DNA from: Candidatus Avoscillospira stercorigallinarum
GTDB lineage: Bacteria; Bacillota; Clostridia; Oscillospirales; Oscillospiraceae
Direction: 5' to 3'
Assembly: GCA_018713205.1 (NCBI GenBank)
Contig: DVFN01000110.1
Coordinates: forward strand, 1 to 42,741
DNA length: 42,741 nucleotides
Shown in pieces: positions 24,853 through 35,400 of the stretch; position 1 is the stretch's first letter; each line of letters starts with the position of its first letter. Below the pieces are notes generated by a model. That model ran no database searches and was not told the origin of the DNA. It worked only from the letters and a program-made list of their open reading frames with translations. A program made the position numbers and the translations under genes.

Positions 24853-27270
24853 TTATTTCAAAATCAGATTGACCAGCTTGTTCGGCACCAAGATGGTCTT
24901 GACCAGGGTCTTGCCCTCGGCCAGCCGGGCGATCTTGTCCTGGGCCATGGCGGCGGCCACGACGGTATCCTGGTCGCTGTCGGTGGGGACCTCCACGGTG
25001 CCCTTGAGTTTGCCGCAGACCTGCACGGCCATGACCACCTTGGCGTCCACGGTCTTGCTCTCGTCATGCTCCGGCCAGGGCATCTGGCAGGCCATCTTGC
25101 CGTACTTGGCGGCAAAGCCCTTGTTCTCCCACAGCTCCTCGACCATATGGGGCGCAAAGGGACTCAGCAACAGCAGAAGCTGCTCTACGTCGCCCTTGGT
25201 GCAGCCGTTGGCATAGAACTCGTTGACCATGGTCATCAGCGCGGCGATGGCGGTGTTCATCTTCAGCTCGTCGATATCCTGGGTGACCTTCTTGATGGTC
25301 TTGTGGATGATGGACTCATTGGCGGCGGAGACGGCCTCGTCGTCCGAGCAGGCCTCGGCCAGATTCCAGCAGCGGTCCAGGAACCGCTTGGAGCCCTTGA
25401 CGGCCTCGTTGGACCAGGAGACGGCCTTCTCAAAGTCTCCGATGAACATGATATGCAGGCGCATGGTGTCCGCGCCGTACTGATCGACAATGTCGTTGGG
25501 GTTGACCACGTTGCCCCGGGACTTGGACATCTTCTCGCCGCCCTCGCCCAGGATCATGCCGTGGCTGGTGCGCTTCTGGTAGGGCTCCTTGGTGGGCACC
25601 ACGCCGATATCATAGAGGAACTTGTGCCAGAACCGGCTGTAGAGCAGGTGGAGCGTGGTGTGCTCCATGCCGCCGTTGTACCAGTCCACGGGGCTCCAGT
25701 AGTCCAGAGCCTCCTTGGAGGCCAGCGCCTTGTCGTTGTGGGGGTCCATATACCGCAGATAGTACCAGGAGGAACCGGCCCACTGGGGCATGGTATCGGT
25801 CTCCCGCTGGGCGTCGCCGCCGCACTTGGGGCACTTGCAGTTGACCCAGTCGGTCATCTTGGAGAGGGGCGACTCGCCGGTGTCGGTGGGCTCGTAGCTC
25901 TCCACGTTGGGCAGCACCAGGGGCAGCTCGCTCTCGGGCAGGGGCACCCAGCCGCACTTGGGGCAATTGACCATGGGGATGGGCTCGCCCCAGTACCGCT
26001 GCCGGGAGAAGACCCAGTCGCGGAGCTTGTAGTTGACCTTCTCGGCGCCGATGCCCTTCTCCTCCAGCCATTTAATCATGGTGGGGATGGCCTGCTTGAC
26101 GGTCAGGCCGTTGAGGAAGCCGGAGTTGACCATGATGCCGGTGTCATCCTTGAGGGTGAAGGCGGCCTTTTCCACATCGCCGCCCTGGACCACCTCGATG
26201 ATCTCACAGCCGAACTTCTTGGCGAACTCCCAGTCGCGGTCATCGTGGGCCGGGACCGCCATGATGGCGCCGGTGCCGTAGGTGACCAGGACGTAGTCGG
26301 AAATAAAAATCGGGATCTCCTTGCCGTTGACAGGGTTGATGGCGCGGACGCCCTGGAGCATGACGCCGGTCTTCTCCTTGTTGAGCTCGGACCGCTCAAA
26401 GTCGGACTTCCGGGCGGCCTCGTCCACGTAGGCCTGGACCGCGTCATAGTTCTCGATCTTGTCGGCCCACTTTTTCACATAGGGGTGCTCGGGAGAGATG
26501 ACCATGTACGTGGCGCCGAAGAGGGTGTCGGCCCGGGTCGTGAAGATCCGAAGCACATCGCCGGCGGTGGTCTGGAAATCGACCTCCGCGCCGGTGGAGC
26601 GGCCGATCCAGTTCTTCTGCTGGATTTTCACCCGCTCGATAAAGTCCACATCGTCCAAATCGTCGATCAGCCGCTGGGCGTACTTGGTGATTCGCAGCAT
26701 CCACTGGCTCTTCTCCTTGCGGATGACCTCGCTGCCGCACCGCTCGCAGACGCCGTTGACCACCTCTTCGTTGGCCAGGACGCACTTGCAGCTGGTGCAC
26801 CAGTTGACCGGCATGGTGGCCTTGTAGGCCAGGCCCTTCTCCCACAGCTTCAGGAAGATCCACTGGGTCCACTTGTAGTAGCTGGGGTCCGTGGTGTCGA
26901 TCTCCCGGTCCCAGTCGAAGGAGTAGCCCAGCATCTTCAGCTGGGAACGGAACCGCTCGATGTTCTGCTTGGTGACGATGGCGGGGTGGATATGGTTTTT
27001 GATGGCATAGTTCTCCGTGGGCAGGCCAAAGGCGTCATAGCCGATGGGGAACAGGACGTTGTAGCCCTCCATCCGCTTCTTCCGGCAGATGATATCCATG
27101 GCCGTAAAGGGCCGGGGATGGCCTACATGGAGGCCCTGGCCGGAGGGATACGGGAACTCGATCAGGCCGTAGAACTTGGGCCGGGGATCGCCGGTGACGG
27201 CGGCATAGGGCTTCTGCTCCTCCCAGATCTTTTGCCACTTGTGCTCGATACGGGTAAAATCGTACTTCAT
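24853..27270 (-). CDS. leuS: Leucyl-tRNA synthetase
   Basis: An 805-residue class I synthetase charging tRNA-Leu. The HIGH-type motif HVGH is at 48-51, KMSKS at 580-584, zinc-type cysteine pairs occur (CTSCKC, CERCG; CPKCG), and an editing domain with [20 protein letters not shown] is present. ATG 27270 with upstream AGGTGAG gives the family N-terminus [19 protein letters not shown]; upstream in-frame codons overlap rsfS and are not used. No T-box leader is seen upstream, as it lies within the rsfS-led end of the operon. Confidence 0.97.
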   Translation of the reverse strand: MKYDFTRIEHKWQKIWEEQKPYAAVTGDPRPKFYGLIEFPYPSGQGLHVGHPRPFTAMDIICRKKRMEGYNVLFPIGYDAFGLPTENYAIKNHIHPAIVTKQNIERFRSQLKMLGYSFDWDREIDTTDPSYYKWTQWIFLKLWEKGLAYKATMPVNWCTSCKCVLANEEVVNGVCERCGSEVIRKEKSQWMLRITKYAQRLIDDLDDVDFIERVKIQQKNWIGRSTGAEVDFQTTAGDVLRIFTTRADTLFGATYMVISPEHPYVKKWADKIENYDAVQAYVDEAARKSDFERSELNKEKTGVMLQGVRAINPVNGKEIPIFISDYVLVTYGTGAIMAVPAHDDRDWEFAKKFGCEIIEVVQGGDVEKAAFTLKDDTGIMVNSGFLNGLTVKQAIPTMIKWLEEKGIGAEKVNYKLRDWVFSRQRYWGEPIPMVNCPKCGWVPLPESELPLVLPNVESYEPTDTGESPLSKMTDWVNCKCPKCGGDAQRETDTMPQWAGSSWYYLRYMDPHNDKALASKEALDYWSPVDWYNGGMEHTTLHLLYSRFWHKFLYDIGVVPTKEPYQKRTSHGMILGEGGEKMSKSRGNVVNPNDIVDQYGADTMRLHIMFIGDFEKAVSWSNEAVKGSKRFLDRCWNLAEACSDDEAVSAANESIIHKTIKKVTQDIDELKMNTAIAALMTMVNEFYANGCTKGDVEQLLLLLSPFAPHMVEELWENKGFAAKYGKMACQMPWPEHDESKTVDAKVVMAVQVCGKLKGTVEVPTDSDQDTVVAAAMAQDKIARLAEGKTLVKTILVPNKLVNLILK

Positions 27271-27325
27271 TGCTTCTATCTCACCTTTTATACAAAGTCT
27301 TTGCTGACAGGCAGGGACGCCGCCG

Positions 27326-27685
27326 TTACGGGGCCAGGACCTCGCTGAGATCCACGCGCTTGGCGTCGGTCCAGAGCCGCTCCAGGTCATAGAACTGCCG
27401 CGTCTCCTCGGTAAACACATGGACCACCAGGCAGCCGTAGTCCAACAGGACCCAGGTGCCGCTGCGGTGACCCTCCCGGCGGAGGGCGGGTTCCCCGGCG
27501 TTGTCCATGGCCTCCTCGACGGCGTCACAGAGGCTCTTGACATGGGTGCTGGAAGTGCCGGTGCAAATCAAAAAGTAGTCGGCAATGGTGGTGACGTCGG
27601 TGATCTCCAGCAGGGAGATATCCACGCCCTTGCGGTCATCCAATGCCTTGGCCGCCACGGCGGCAACTTCTTTGGGTGTCATCAT
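27326..27685 (-). CDS. rsfS: Ribosomal silencing factor RsfS
   Basis: A 119-residue RsfS/YbeB protein that binds uL14 on the 50S subunit and blocks subunit joining under starvation. Typical segments are [23 protein letters not shown] and [14 protein letters not shown]. It follows nadD-yqeK and the LCP gene, the usual Firmicute neighbourhood, and precedes leuS by 55 bases. Confidence 0.94.
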   Translation of the reverse strand: MMTPKEVAAVAAKALDDRKGVDISLLEITDVTTIADYFLICTGTSSTHVKSLCDAVEEAMDNAGEPALRREGHRSGTWVLLDYGCLVVHVFTEETRQFYDLERLWTDAKRVDLSEVLAP

Positions 27686-27755
27686 AATTTTGGCTCGTCC
27701 TTTCTGCGCCGGGCGGAAGAGGCGGCTTCACCGGCGTCTAATCTCTTACTCAGTC

Positions 27756-29171
27756 TCAGGGCCAGAGGGTCTCGTCCGAGGAAGGGGCCAGCGGGTCCAG
27801 CGGGTCCGACGGCAGCTCCGTGCTCTCGTCGGGATCGGTCACCGCGGGGTCCTGCTCGTCGTCAGGGCTGGTGTCGGAGGAGACGTCACCGGCGGTATCC
27901 TCACTGTCTGTGCCGCCGGTCTCATCGGTCGAGGAATCAACCGTCGTGTCCGTACTCGAGGAGTTGGTGGTGCTGGAGGTACCGGCATAGACCGATTCCG
28001 GCGTGCGGATGCTCACATTGGCGGCGGTGATCTCCACGTCATAGGGATTGAAATACTCGTTGACCACCTCCAGGGTTTTGTTCTGGTAGATGGCATAGCA
28101 GGACGCGCCGTTGACCATGACCGCCTCGCCCTCCAGGGTGTAGGTGAACATATCGTCAAAGTCACACTTGAGGAGCTCCTGGCCGTAGTAGACCATATTG
28201 CCCACAGTCATATCGGTGATGACGTTGTCAAAGAACAGATTGGCCAGCTCCGGCAGCTTGGTCAGCGTGGTCATGGAGAGATATTTCTTGGCCAGCGCCT
28301 GAAGGAACTGCTGCTGCACCTGCGTACGCATGATATCCTGAGTGGCATAGCCCTTCCGGAAGCGAACCAGGCCCATGGCCTGCTCGCCGTTGAGGGTCTG
28401 GAGGCCGGGCTGCAGATCGATATACAGATCCTGCGTCGGGTCGGAATAGTACATCCGCATGGGAACGTCGAACTCCACGCCGTCCACCAGGTCCACCAGC
28501 TCGATAAAGACGTCCAGCTTCACCAGCACATAGCCGTCCACCTCGAAGCCCAGCAGCTGGGCCAGCTTGGTCTTTAGGGCCTCCATGCCCTCCTTGCCCT
28601 GACCGCCCGCGCCGTAGATGGAGTTAATCTTGGGCACAGAATAGTTGCCGGAGATCAGGGTGTCGCGGGGCACGCTCATCAAGGCCACGGTGTGGTCATT
28701 GGTGTCCAGCCGGGCAATCATTATGGTATCGGTGCGGCCGCCGTCGTCATCGGTGCCGCAGATCAGGATGTTGTAAAAGCCCTCCTTGTGGCTGGCGGGG
28801 ACCTCCACCTCCAGCTCCACCTCTTCGCCGGTCTCCTCGTCGATCTGGGTTTCGATCTCAATGGTCGTGGGCGGGATGAAAACGTCCTCGCCGTCCAAAT
28901 CGGTGTCGTCGCTGATGGTGGGCAGCGTAGGCTGCTTGACCGCTTGGGGCTTGACAAAGTCCCGATAGACCGCTACCACCGTACCGGCCAAAATCACCAC
29001 GCTGGCCAGCAGCAGGATCGCGCCGCGCTGGACGCCGGTGAGACGGTGCTTTCGCACCGGGCGCGATACATCGGGCTGCGGTGCGGCTCCGGAGGCGGAG
29101 CGAGCCGGCTGAGTTTTGCTGCGGCCGGCGGAAGCGAACCGGCCGCCGTGCTTACTTCCAAATAGTTTCAT
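27756..29171 (-). CDS. LytR-CpsA-Psr (LCP) cell-wall glycopolymer ligase
   Basis: A 471-residue membrane protein. A basic cytoplasmic head is followed by one transmembrane helix (GAILLLASVVILAGTVVAVY) and an LCP catalytic domain with GGRTDTIMIARLD, SVPRDTLI and the arginine-containing VRFRKGYATQDIMRTQ segment. LCP enzymes attach teichoic-acid-like polymers to peptidoglycan. The last ~75 residues are a low-complexity Ser/Thr/Asp/Glu tail, probably a flexible extracellular region. AAGGA lies 6 bases before ATG. Confidence 0.9.
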   Translation of the reverse strand: MKLFGSKHGGRFASAGRSKTQPARSASGAAPQPDVSRPVRKHRLTGVQRGAILLLASVVILAGTVVAVYRDFVKPQAVKQPTLPTISDDTDLDGEDVFIPPTTIEIETQIDEETGEEVELEVEVPASHKEGFYNILICGTDDDGGRTDTIMIARLDTNDHTVALMSVPRDTLISGNYSVPKINSIYGAGGQGKEGMEALKTKLAQLLGFEVDGYVLVKLDVFIELVDLVDGVEFDVPMRMYYSDPTQDLYIDLQPGLQTLNGEQAMGLVRFRKGYATQDIMRTQVQQQFLQALAKKYLSMTTLTKLPELANLFFDNVITDMTVGNMVYYGQELLKCDFDDMFTYTLEGEAVMVNGASCYAIYQNKTLEVVNEYFNPYDVEITAANVSIRTPESVYAGTSSTTNSSSTDTTVDSSTDETGGTDSEDTAGDVSSDTSPDDEQDPAVTDPDESTELPSDPLDPLAPSSDETLWP

Positions 29172-29248
29172 CGTGCATCCTTTCCAAATTTGCCGGATAA
29201 CGAAGTTCTAGGCGCTTTGCCTCTTGAAGTTCGGCTCGAGCCGACATC

Positions 29249-30439
29249 TCAAGTATTCTTCATTCCTTGTCGGAGAAAAGCCATCGCCTCCTGCGAGGCC
29301 TGACCCATAGGCGCGTGCTGCTGCGCCAGATGCTCCTGGGTCATCTCCAGTCCCAGCAGCAGCGCCGCGTCCAAGTCAGAATATGCCAGCCGCCGCAGCT
29401 CCTCCACGCCGGGGAAGTCGCGGTTGGGCTCCATATAGTCTGCTACGTAAATGATTTTCTCCAGGGTAGACATGTTGGCCCGGCCGGAGGTGTGCCACCG
29501 GATGGCCTCGCAGACCGCCGGATTCTCGCCGAACACATGCTCTGCCACTGCCGCCGCCGTGGGCGCGTGGAGGAGCTTGGTGTGGGTGCGGAGGAAATCA
29601 TCGATTATAATACCATAAGTTTCACAAAGACGCAACTGGTCCGCGCCGCTCAGGGCCTTGGTGACATCGTGCAAAATACCGGCGCGGGCCGCGTCCTCGG
29701 CGTTGGCGCCATGGACCTTGGCCAGCTCCACCGCCGTCTCGCTGCAGCCGATGACATGGTTGACCCGGCTCTCATTGTGGAGCTGCAGGCTCTCCTGCTT
29801 CAGCTGCTCGAAGGGCAGGTTTTTCCGGTTCCGGTTCACGCCGTAGAGGCCCAGCTCGTGGATTCGCCGGTAGACCTTGGGGTCCAAATCAGCCTCCGCG
29901 CCGCCGAGGATCAGCAGCCGCCGCACCGCCGTAGAGGACATCTCCAGAAAATCGTTGGGAATAAACAGGGGCGCTTTGCCGTAGCGCTTCTTAAAGGTAT
30001 GGGCATAGTCCTCCAGGGTGGACTCGTCGGCGTCGTTCCGGTGCGCCATGACCACCTGGGCCAGGGCGCAGATTTCCTTGGGATGATACCAGCTGTCAAA
30101 GGACAGCAGCATATCAGTGCCCATGCAGAGATAGAGCTTATCCCGAGGGTAGCGCTCCTTCAGGGCCCGGAGCGTCTCCACGGTGTAGCTGGCGCCGGCC
30201 CGGCGGAACTCCAGATCATCCACCAGGGCGAAGGGCACGTTTTCCGTCGCCAGCCGCAGCAGCTCCAGCCGCCGCGTGGCGTCGGGGGTGTCGGGCGGGA
30301 GGACCTTGTGGGGTGGCAGATACACCGGCACAAACAACAATAGATCCAGTCCCAGGACCCGCTGAAACTCCTTGGCCGCGAGAATATGCCCCAGATGGGG
30401 CGGGTTGAACGTACCGCCATAGATGCCGATTTTTGCCAT
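29249..30439 (-). CDS. nadD: Fused nicotinate-nucleotide adenylyltransferase and YqeK-type HD hydrolase
   Basis: A 396-residue two-domain protein. Residues 1-200 are NadD (GGTFNPPHLGH with catalytic His15/His18, and SSTAVRR near 175), which makes NaAD for NAD synthesis. Residues from about 210 match YqeK, an HD-domain phosphohydrolase (HNESRVNHVIG, HD pair near 257-258, HAPTAAAVAEHVFG, KIIYVADYMEPNRDF). YqeK enzymes cleave diadenosine tetraphosphate. The two are separate adjacent genes in Bacillus. No frame break is seen at the junction, so the fusion is real. Confidence 0.93.
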   Translation of the reverse strand: MAKIGIYGGTFNPPHLGHILAAKEFQRVLGLDLLLFVPVYLPPHKVLPPDTPDATRRLELLRLATENVPFALVDDLEFRRAGASYTVETLRALKERYPRDKLYLCMGTDMLLSFDSWYHPKEICALAQVVMAHRNDADESTLEDYAHTFKKRYGKAPLFIPNDFLEMSSTAVRRLLILGGAEADLDPKVYRRIHELGLYGVNRNRKNLPFEQLKQESLQLHNESRVNHVIGCSETAVELAKVHGANAEDAARAGILHDVTKALSGADQLRLCETYGIIIDDFLRTHTKLLHAPTAAAVAEHVFGENPAVCEAIRWHTSGRANMSTLEKIIYVADYMEPNRDFPGVEELRRLAYSDLDAALLLGLEMTQEHLAQQHAPMGQASQEAMAFLRQGMKNT

Positions 30440-30465
30440 GGTGCTCCCTCCCTACAATTTCTCCG

Positions 30466-30936
30466 TTATGTGTCGGATTCATCCCGCCGCTGCATCTGCT
30501 GCCGGCGGGCAATGGCGGCCTTGACCGCCTCGTCGTGGAAATACTGGTCGCGCTTCTCCCGTTCCGCCTTGGCGGCGGCCCGGCGGCGCTGACGGCCTAC
30601 CTTGACGGGATTGACCTTCTTTTGGAGCTTCTTCGCCGCGGCCGCCTTGCGCTGCCGTTCGGCCTCCAGCTTTTTCGACCTGCGCCAGATGACAAAGGTG
30701 CTGCCGGCCGTGGCGACGCCGTCGGCGCCGGTGGCCTCGCAAATGGCGTCGCTGACCTCCCGGGCCGTCAGCAGGGCGCTCTCCAGGACCCGGCCCTTGA
30801 CCAGCTCCCGGGCCTCCAGCAGCGTCTCTGCCTCCTCCAGGACCGCGTCGGAGACGCCGCCCTTCCCTACCATCAGCGTGGTATCCAGTCCGTTTGCCCG
30901 GGCCCGCAGCGCGGCCCGTTCTTTGCTATTCAGCAT
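30466..30936 (-). CDS. yhbY: YhbY/CRM-domain ribosome-associated RNA-binding protein
   Basis: A 156-residue protein. Residues 1-95 form a CRM domain (MLNSKERAALRARANGLDTT, MVGKGGVSDAV, with the GxxG-type loop) as in YhbY, which binds the pre-50S subunit. The remaining ~60 residues are an unusually basic, Lys/Arg/Ala-rich tail that the compact YhbY family usually lacks, likely an RNA-binding extension. AAGGAG precedes ATG 30936, which lies 11 bases inside the rdgB 3' end. Confidence 0.88.
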   Translation of the reverse strand: MLNSKERAALRARANGLDTTLMVGKGGVSDAVLEEAETLLEARELVKGRVLESALLTAREVSDAICEATGADGVATAGSTFVIWRRSKKLEAERQRKAAAAKKLQKKVNPVKVGRQRRRAAAKAEREKRDQYFHDEAVKAAIARRQQMQRRDESDT

Positions 30937-31522
30937 GTAGGTTCTCCTTCCAAGCGGATAAAAATGCGTGTAATGCCCGTCCCCGATGGGAAACGGCGTT
31001 TTTCTCGTCGGGTGCGGCCTCGGCAAAGGTTTTTCCCAGCTCCGGCACATAAAAGACCGGATCGTAGCCGAAGCCGTTCTCGCCCCGGGGGGCAAAGAGG
31101 ATCTCTCCCTCGCAGCTTCCCTGGGCCGTCACCGTCCTGCCGTCGGGCAGCACGCAGGCGATGGCGCTGACAAACCGGGCCGACCGCTCCCCTGCCGGGA
31201 CCTGCTCCAGATTGTGCAGCAGATAGGCCGTCCGGGCCTGGTCGGAGTCCAGATGGCCGTACCGGGCCGAATAGACGCCGGGCGCGCCGCCCAGGGCGTC
31301 CACCATCAGCCCCGAATCGTCGGCGATGGCGGCCATGCCGCTGGCCTCCATGACGGCCCGGGCCTTCAAAAGGGCGTTTTCCGCAAAGGTCGTGCCGGTC
31401 TCCTCCACGTCCACATCGACGCCCACGTCCGATTCCAGCACCACCTCCAGGCCCAGCTGGGAGAGGATGGTCTCCATCTCCCGGAGCTTGTGGGGGTTCT
31501 TGCTGGCCAATACAAGCTTCAT
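30926..31522 (-). CDS. rdgB: XTP/dITP pyrophosphatase (RdgB/HAM1)
   Basis: A 198-residue house-cleaning enzyme that removes non-canonical purine triphosphates. The SKNPHK start, TFAENALLKARAV, ADDSGLMVDALGGAPGVYSARY and the C-terminal FGYDPVFYVPELGKTFAE and SHRGRAL segments are all present. The ATG overlaps the ftsY stop by 4 bases. Confidence 0.96.
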   Translation of the reverse strand: MKLVLASKNPHKLREMETILSQLGLEVVLESDVGVDVDVEETGTTFAENALLKARAVMEASGMAAIADDSGLMVDALGGAPGVYSARYGHLDSDQARTAYLLHNLEQVPAGERSARFVSAIACVLPDGRTVTAQGSCEGEILFAPRGENGFGYDPVFYVPELGKTFAEAAPDEKNAVSHRGRALHAFLSAWKENLHAE

Positions 31523-32412
31523 ACCAGCGCCTCCGCGAATGCCTTGGGGTCGAAGGGCATCAGATCGTCCATCTGCTCGCCCACGCCCACGTATTTCACC
31601 GGGATTTGCAGGGCGTCGGCCACGGCCACCACGATGCCGCCCTTGGCGGTGCCGTCCAGCTTGGTCAGGGCCATGCCGGTGACGCCGGCGATCTCCTGGA
31701 ACTGCTTGGCCTGGAGAAGGCCGTTCTGGCCGGTGGTGCCGTCCAGCACCAGCAGGACCTCCTTGGCGGCGTCGGGCAGCTCCCGGTCGATGATCCGGCT
31801 GATCTTGCCCAGCTCGTTCATCAGGTTCTGCTTGTTGTGCAGCCGCCCGGCGGTGTCGCAGAGGATCACGTCGGTCCCCCTGGCCTTGGCGGCGGCGATG
31901 GCGTCATAGACCACCGAGGCAGGGTCCGCGCCCTCGTCCTGGCGGATGATCTCCACCCCGGCGCGGCCGGCCCAGATTTCCAGCTGGTCGGCGGCGGCGG
32001 CCCGGAAGGTGTCCGCGGCGCAGAGCAGGACCTTCTTGCCCTGGTCCCGGAGCTGGTGGGCAATCTTGCCGATGGTGGTGGTCTTCCCCACGCCGTTGAC
32101 GCCGATCACCAGCACCACCGAGGGACGGGTGGAGAGATTCAGCGCCGTGTCGCCCACCTGGAGCATCTCGGCGAGGACATCCTTCAAGGCCGTGCGGGCC
32201 TCCTCGGTGGTTTTCAGATGTCCGGCCTTGACCTTGGCCCGGAGGCCGTCCATGGCCTTCATGGTGGTGTCCATGCCCAGGTCCGCCAGAATCAGACTCT
32301 CCTCCAGCTCGTCGTAGAAATCGTCGTCAATCTCAGAAAAGCCGGTGAACACGTTGGAAATCGAGGCCGCAGTCTTACTGAGGCCCTGCTTGATTTTGTC
32401 AAAAAAGCCCAT
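31519..32412 (-). CDS. ftsY: Signal recognition particle receptor FtsY
   Basis: A 297-residue SRP GTPase in the short, A-domain-less Firmicute form. The NG domain shows [13 protein letters not shown] (P-loop), [16 protein letters not shown] (G3) and [10 protein letters not shown] (G4). It docks SRP-ribosome complexes at the membrane. It follows smc by 31 bases, the standard smc-ftsY order. Confidence 0.96.
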   Translation of the reverse strand: MGFFDKIKQGLSKTAASISNVFTGFSEIDDDFYDELEESLILADLGMDTTMKAMDGLRAKVKAGHLKTTEEARTALKDVLAEMLQVGDTALNLSTRPSVVLVIGVNGVGKTTTIGKIAHQLRDQGKKVLLCAADTFRAAAADQLEIWAGRAGVEIIRQDEGADPASVVYDAIAAAKARGTDVILCDTAGRLHNKQNLMNELGKISRIIDRELPDAAKEVLLVLDGTTGQNGLLQAKQFQEIAGVTGMALTKLDGTAKGGIVVAVADALQIPVKYVGVGEQMDDLMPFDPKAFAEALV

Positions 32413-32443
32413 AAAGTTCGGTTCCTTTCCTTGGGACTCTGGA

Positions 32444-35400
32444 TCAGTCCGTAATGCCCAGCTCGGCCTGCATCTGGTTCAGGTCCAGGTGGAGGATCTT
32501 GGAGACGCCCTGCTCCTGCATGGTCACGCCGTAGAGGACGTCGGCGGCCTCCATGGTGCCGCGCCGGTGGGTGATAATCAAAAACTGTGTTTTCTTGCTG
32601 AAATTGTGGAGATACGAGGCGAAGCGCTCCACGTTCCGGTCGTCCAGCGCCGCGTCGATCTCGTCCAGCAGACAGAAGGGCGTGGGCCGCACCTTCAGAA
32701 TGGCGAAATAGAGGGCGATGGCCACAAAGGCCTTCTCGCCGCCGGAGAGCAGCGTAATGGTCTTGACCTGCTTGCCCGGCGGCTGGACCCTGATCTCGAT
32801 GCCGCAGCTCAGAGGCTCGGCGGGGTCCTCCAAAATCAGCTGGCCCTTGCCGCCGCCGAACATCTCCTGAAAGGTCTCTCCGAAATACTCGTTGATCCGG
32901 CCGAATTCCCGGACGAAGATTTCGGTCATTTCCTGGGTAATGGTCTTGATGATATTCTCCAGCTCTTTCTTCGCGTGGAGCACGTCGTCCCGCTGGCCGG
33001 TGAGATAGGAATACCGGTCGTTGACCCGCTCGAATTCCTCAATGGCCCCCAAATTGGGCGCGCCCAGGGCGGAGATCCTGCGCTTCAAATCGGTGATCTG
33101 CTTGGAGGCGGCGGCCACGGATTCAATCTCGGCCTGCTCCGGGGCGGCGGTGGAGGGCGTCAGCTCGTAGGACTCCCAGAGCTTGTCGAGAATCTGCTGC
33201 TCCTCCATGGCGGCGGCGGCTTTTTTCTGCTCCAGCCGGGCCGTCTCCCGCTCCATGTCCACGATCTGCTTGTTTTTCTCCTGGGCATCCTTGTCGGTCT
33301 TATTGCGCAGGGCCTCGGTCTCGGCCCGGGCCTGGATGGCGGCCTGGAGCGAAGACCGTGCGCTTTCCACCGCAGTGCGCAGGGCCTGGGCCGCTGTCTC
33401 CGCCGTCTCGATCTCCTGCTCCAGCCGGACCGCCTCGGCCTCATAAGTCTCGATCAGCTGTTCCTTCTGGCTGCGGTCGCCTTCCATGGCCTCGGAAAGG
33501 GCCCGCAGCCGCTGCACGTTCTCCCGTGCCGTGGTCTCCTCGGCCTCCTTGGCCGCCGTGTCCATGCGCAGGGCCGTAATGGCCTCGCTCTGCTCCGCCG
33601 CCCGGCGGGAGAGATCCGACTGAGCCTCAGCCAGCTGAGAGAGCTCCCGCTCCAGTCGGGCCACCTCGGCCTCGGCCTGGGCGGCGTCGGACTCCAGCTG
33701 CCGGAGCCGTCCCTCGTCGCCGCCGGTGCGGCTGCTGAGGCTGTCCAGCTCCCGGCGGTAGCCGGCGATGGTCTCAGTCAATGCGTTCAGCAGGGCCTGG
33801 GCCTGCCGGGTCTCGCCCTCGGCCCGCAGCACGCCGTCCTCTGCCTCCCGGAGCTTCCCCTGGAGAGCGGAGCGCTCGAACTCGGCCTGGGCCACGGTGC
33901 GGGCTGCCTCGGCCAGCTGGGCCTCCTGGGCCTTGCAGTCGGCCTCCATCTTCTGTGCCTGGGTCTGGAGCCGCTGGAGCTCATTGGCCCGGGAGAGGAT
34001 ACCGGCGCTTTTGCTGGCCGAACCGCCGGTCATGGAGCCGCCGGGGTTCATCACCTGACCGTCCAGGGTGACGATCTTAAATCGATTTTGAAACTGCCGG
34101 GCCATAGCCACGGCGTCGTCCAGGTTCTCCACCAGAACGATGCGCCCCAACAGATTGCGGACGATGCCCTGGAAGGCCCCGTCGGCCTCCACCAGGTCGG
34201 CCGCGACGCCCACAAACCCGGCGCACTGATCCAGCCCCCGCTCCTGGAGCGTCTTGCCCTGGATGGTGCTCTTCGGCAGGAACGTGGCGCGGCCGCCGTC
34301 GCAGCGCTTCAAAAATCGGATGGCGGCCTTGCCGTCGGCTTCGCTGTCCACGACGATATTCTGCATAGCCCCGCCCAGCGCCGTCTCAATGGCGACGGTA
34401 TAGGCATCCTGGGTCCGGAGCAGGGAGGAAACCGGACCGTAGATCCGGCCCAGCCGCCCGCTCCGGGCCTCCTGCATCACCAGACGCACGGCCTTGGAGA
34501 AGCCCTCATAGTCGCGCTGGAGCTCCTGGAGCATCTTCGCTCTGGACCGGTTGGTCTGCAATTCGATGCGCAGGGTGTCCAGAGACTTCTGTAAGCTGTC
34601 GCGGCGCTCCACCCGGGATTTCATCCGCAGGGCGTAACCCGCGTCGGCGTTCTGACAGCGGTCCACCTCTTCCCTGGCCCGCCGGAGCTTATCCTCATAG
34701 GCCTTTGCCTGCTCGGAAAGGGTCTCTCGGCGGGAAAGGGCGGCGTTCAAATCTGTTTCAATGGTCTCGCGGTGCTGGGCCACCTGGTCCAGCGAGGCCG
34801 TCAGCGAGGCGATTTCCGCCCGCTTCTGGGCGGCCTCCTGTTGGAACAGCCCCTGCTGGGCCCGAAGTCCCAGGGTCTTGCGCTCCGCCTCGCCCGCCGA
34901 GGATACCAGGGCGGCGGCGCTCTGCTGGGCTGCTTCCAGCTGCTGACGCAGGCCGGTCAGCGCTTCGCCCAGCTGGGCAATCCGGGCCTCCTGCTCGGCG
35001 ATCTGCCCCACAATGCCGCCGCTGCGGCTGTCCTGATCCTCCAGCTCCTGCCGGACCCGCTGGATGTTGCGCCGGGTATTGTCCAGACTGCCGCGGCTGA
35101 CGGCAATCTCCCGCTCCTGCTGGTGCAGCGCGTCCTCCTGCCGGGTGATCTCCTCCCGCTGCTGCTCCAGGAGCAAATTCTTTTGATTCAGCTCCAGGGC
35201 CAGCCGGTCGGACCGGTGATAGAGGGCGTTGAGCTCGGCGTGGCGCTGCTCCAGCTCCCGGGCCGCGGCCGTGTAGTCGGCTTCGGCCTTTTGGGCCGCC
35301 GCCGCCAGCCGTTCGAGATTTTTGAGCCAGACCGCAATCTCCAGTCCTTTGAGCTCGGCCCGAAAGGCCAGATATTTTTTCGCCTTCTCGGCCTGGGCCC

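Noticed and set aside
27271..27325. T-box leader for leuS
   Set aside because: Only 55 bases separate rsfS and leuS; there is no room for specifier and antiterminator structures and leuS appears to be read from the upstream operon.
24769..27348. 859-codon open frame on the plus strand opposite leuS
   Set aside because: It is a GC-rich antisense shadow of leuS; the protein is low-complexity (Val/Leu/Gly/His) without domains, while leuS has all synthetase motifs.
32345..34594. 749-codon open frame on the plus strand opposite smc
   Set aside because: Leu/Gly/Gln-rich antisense shadow of the smc coiled coil; no start signals or domain.
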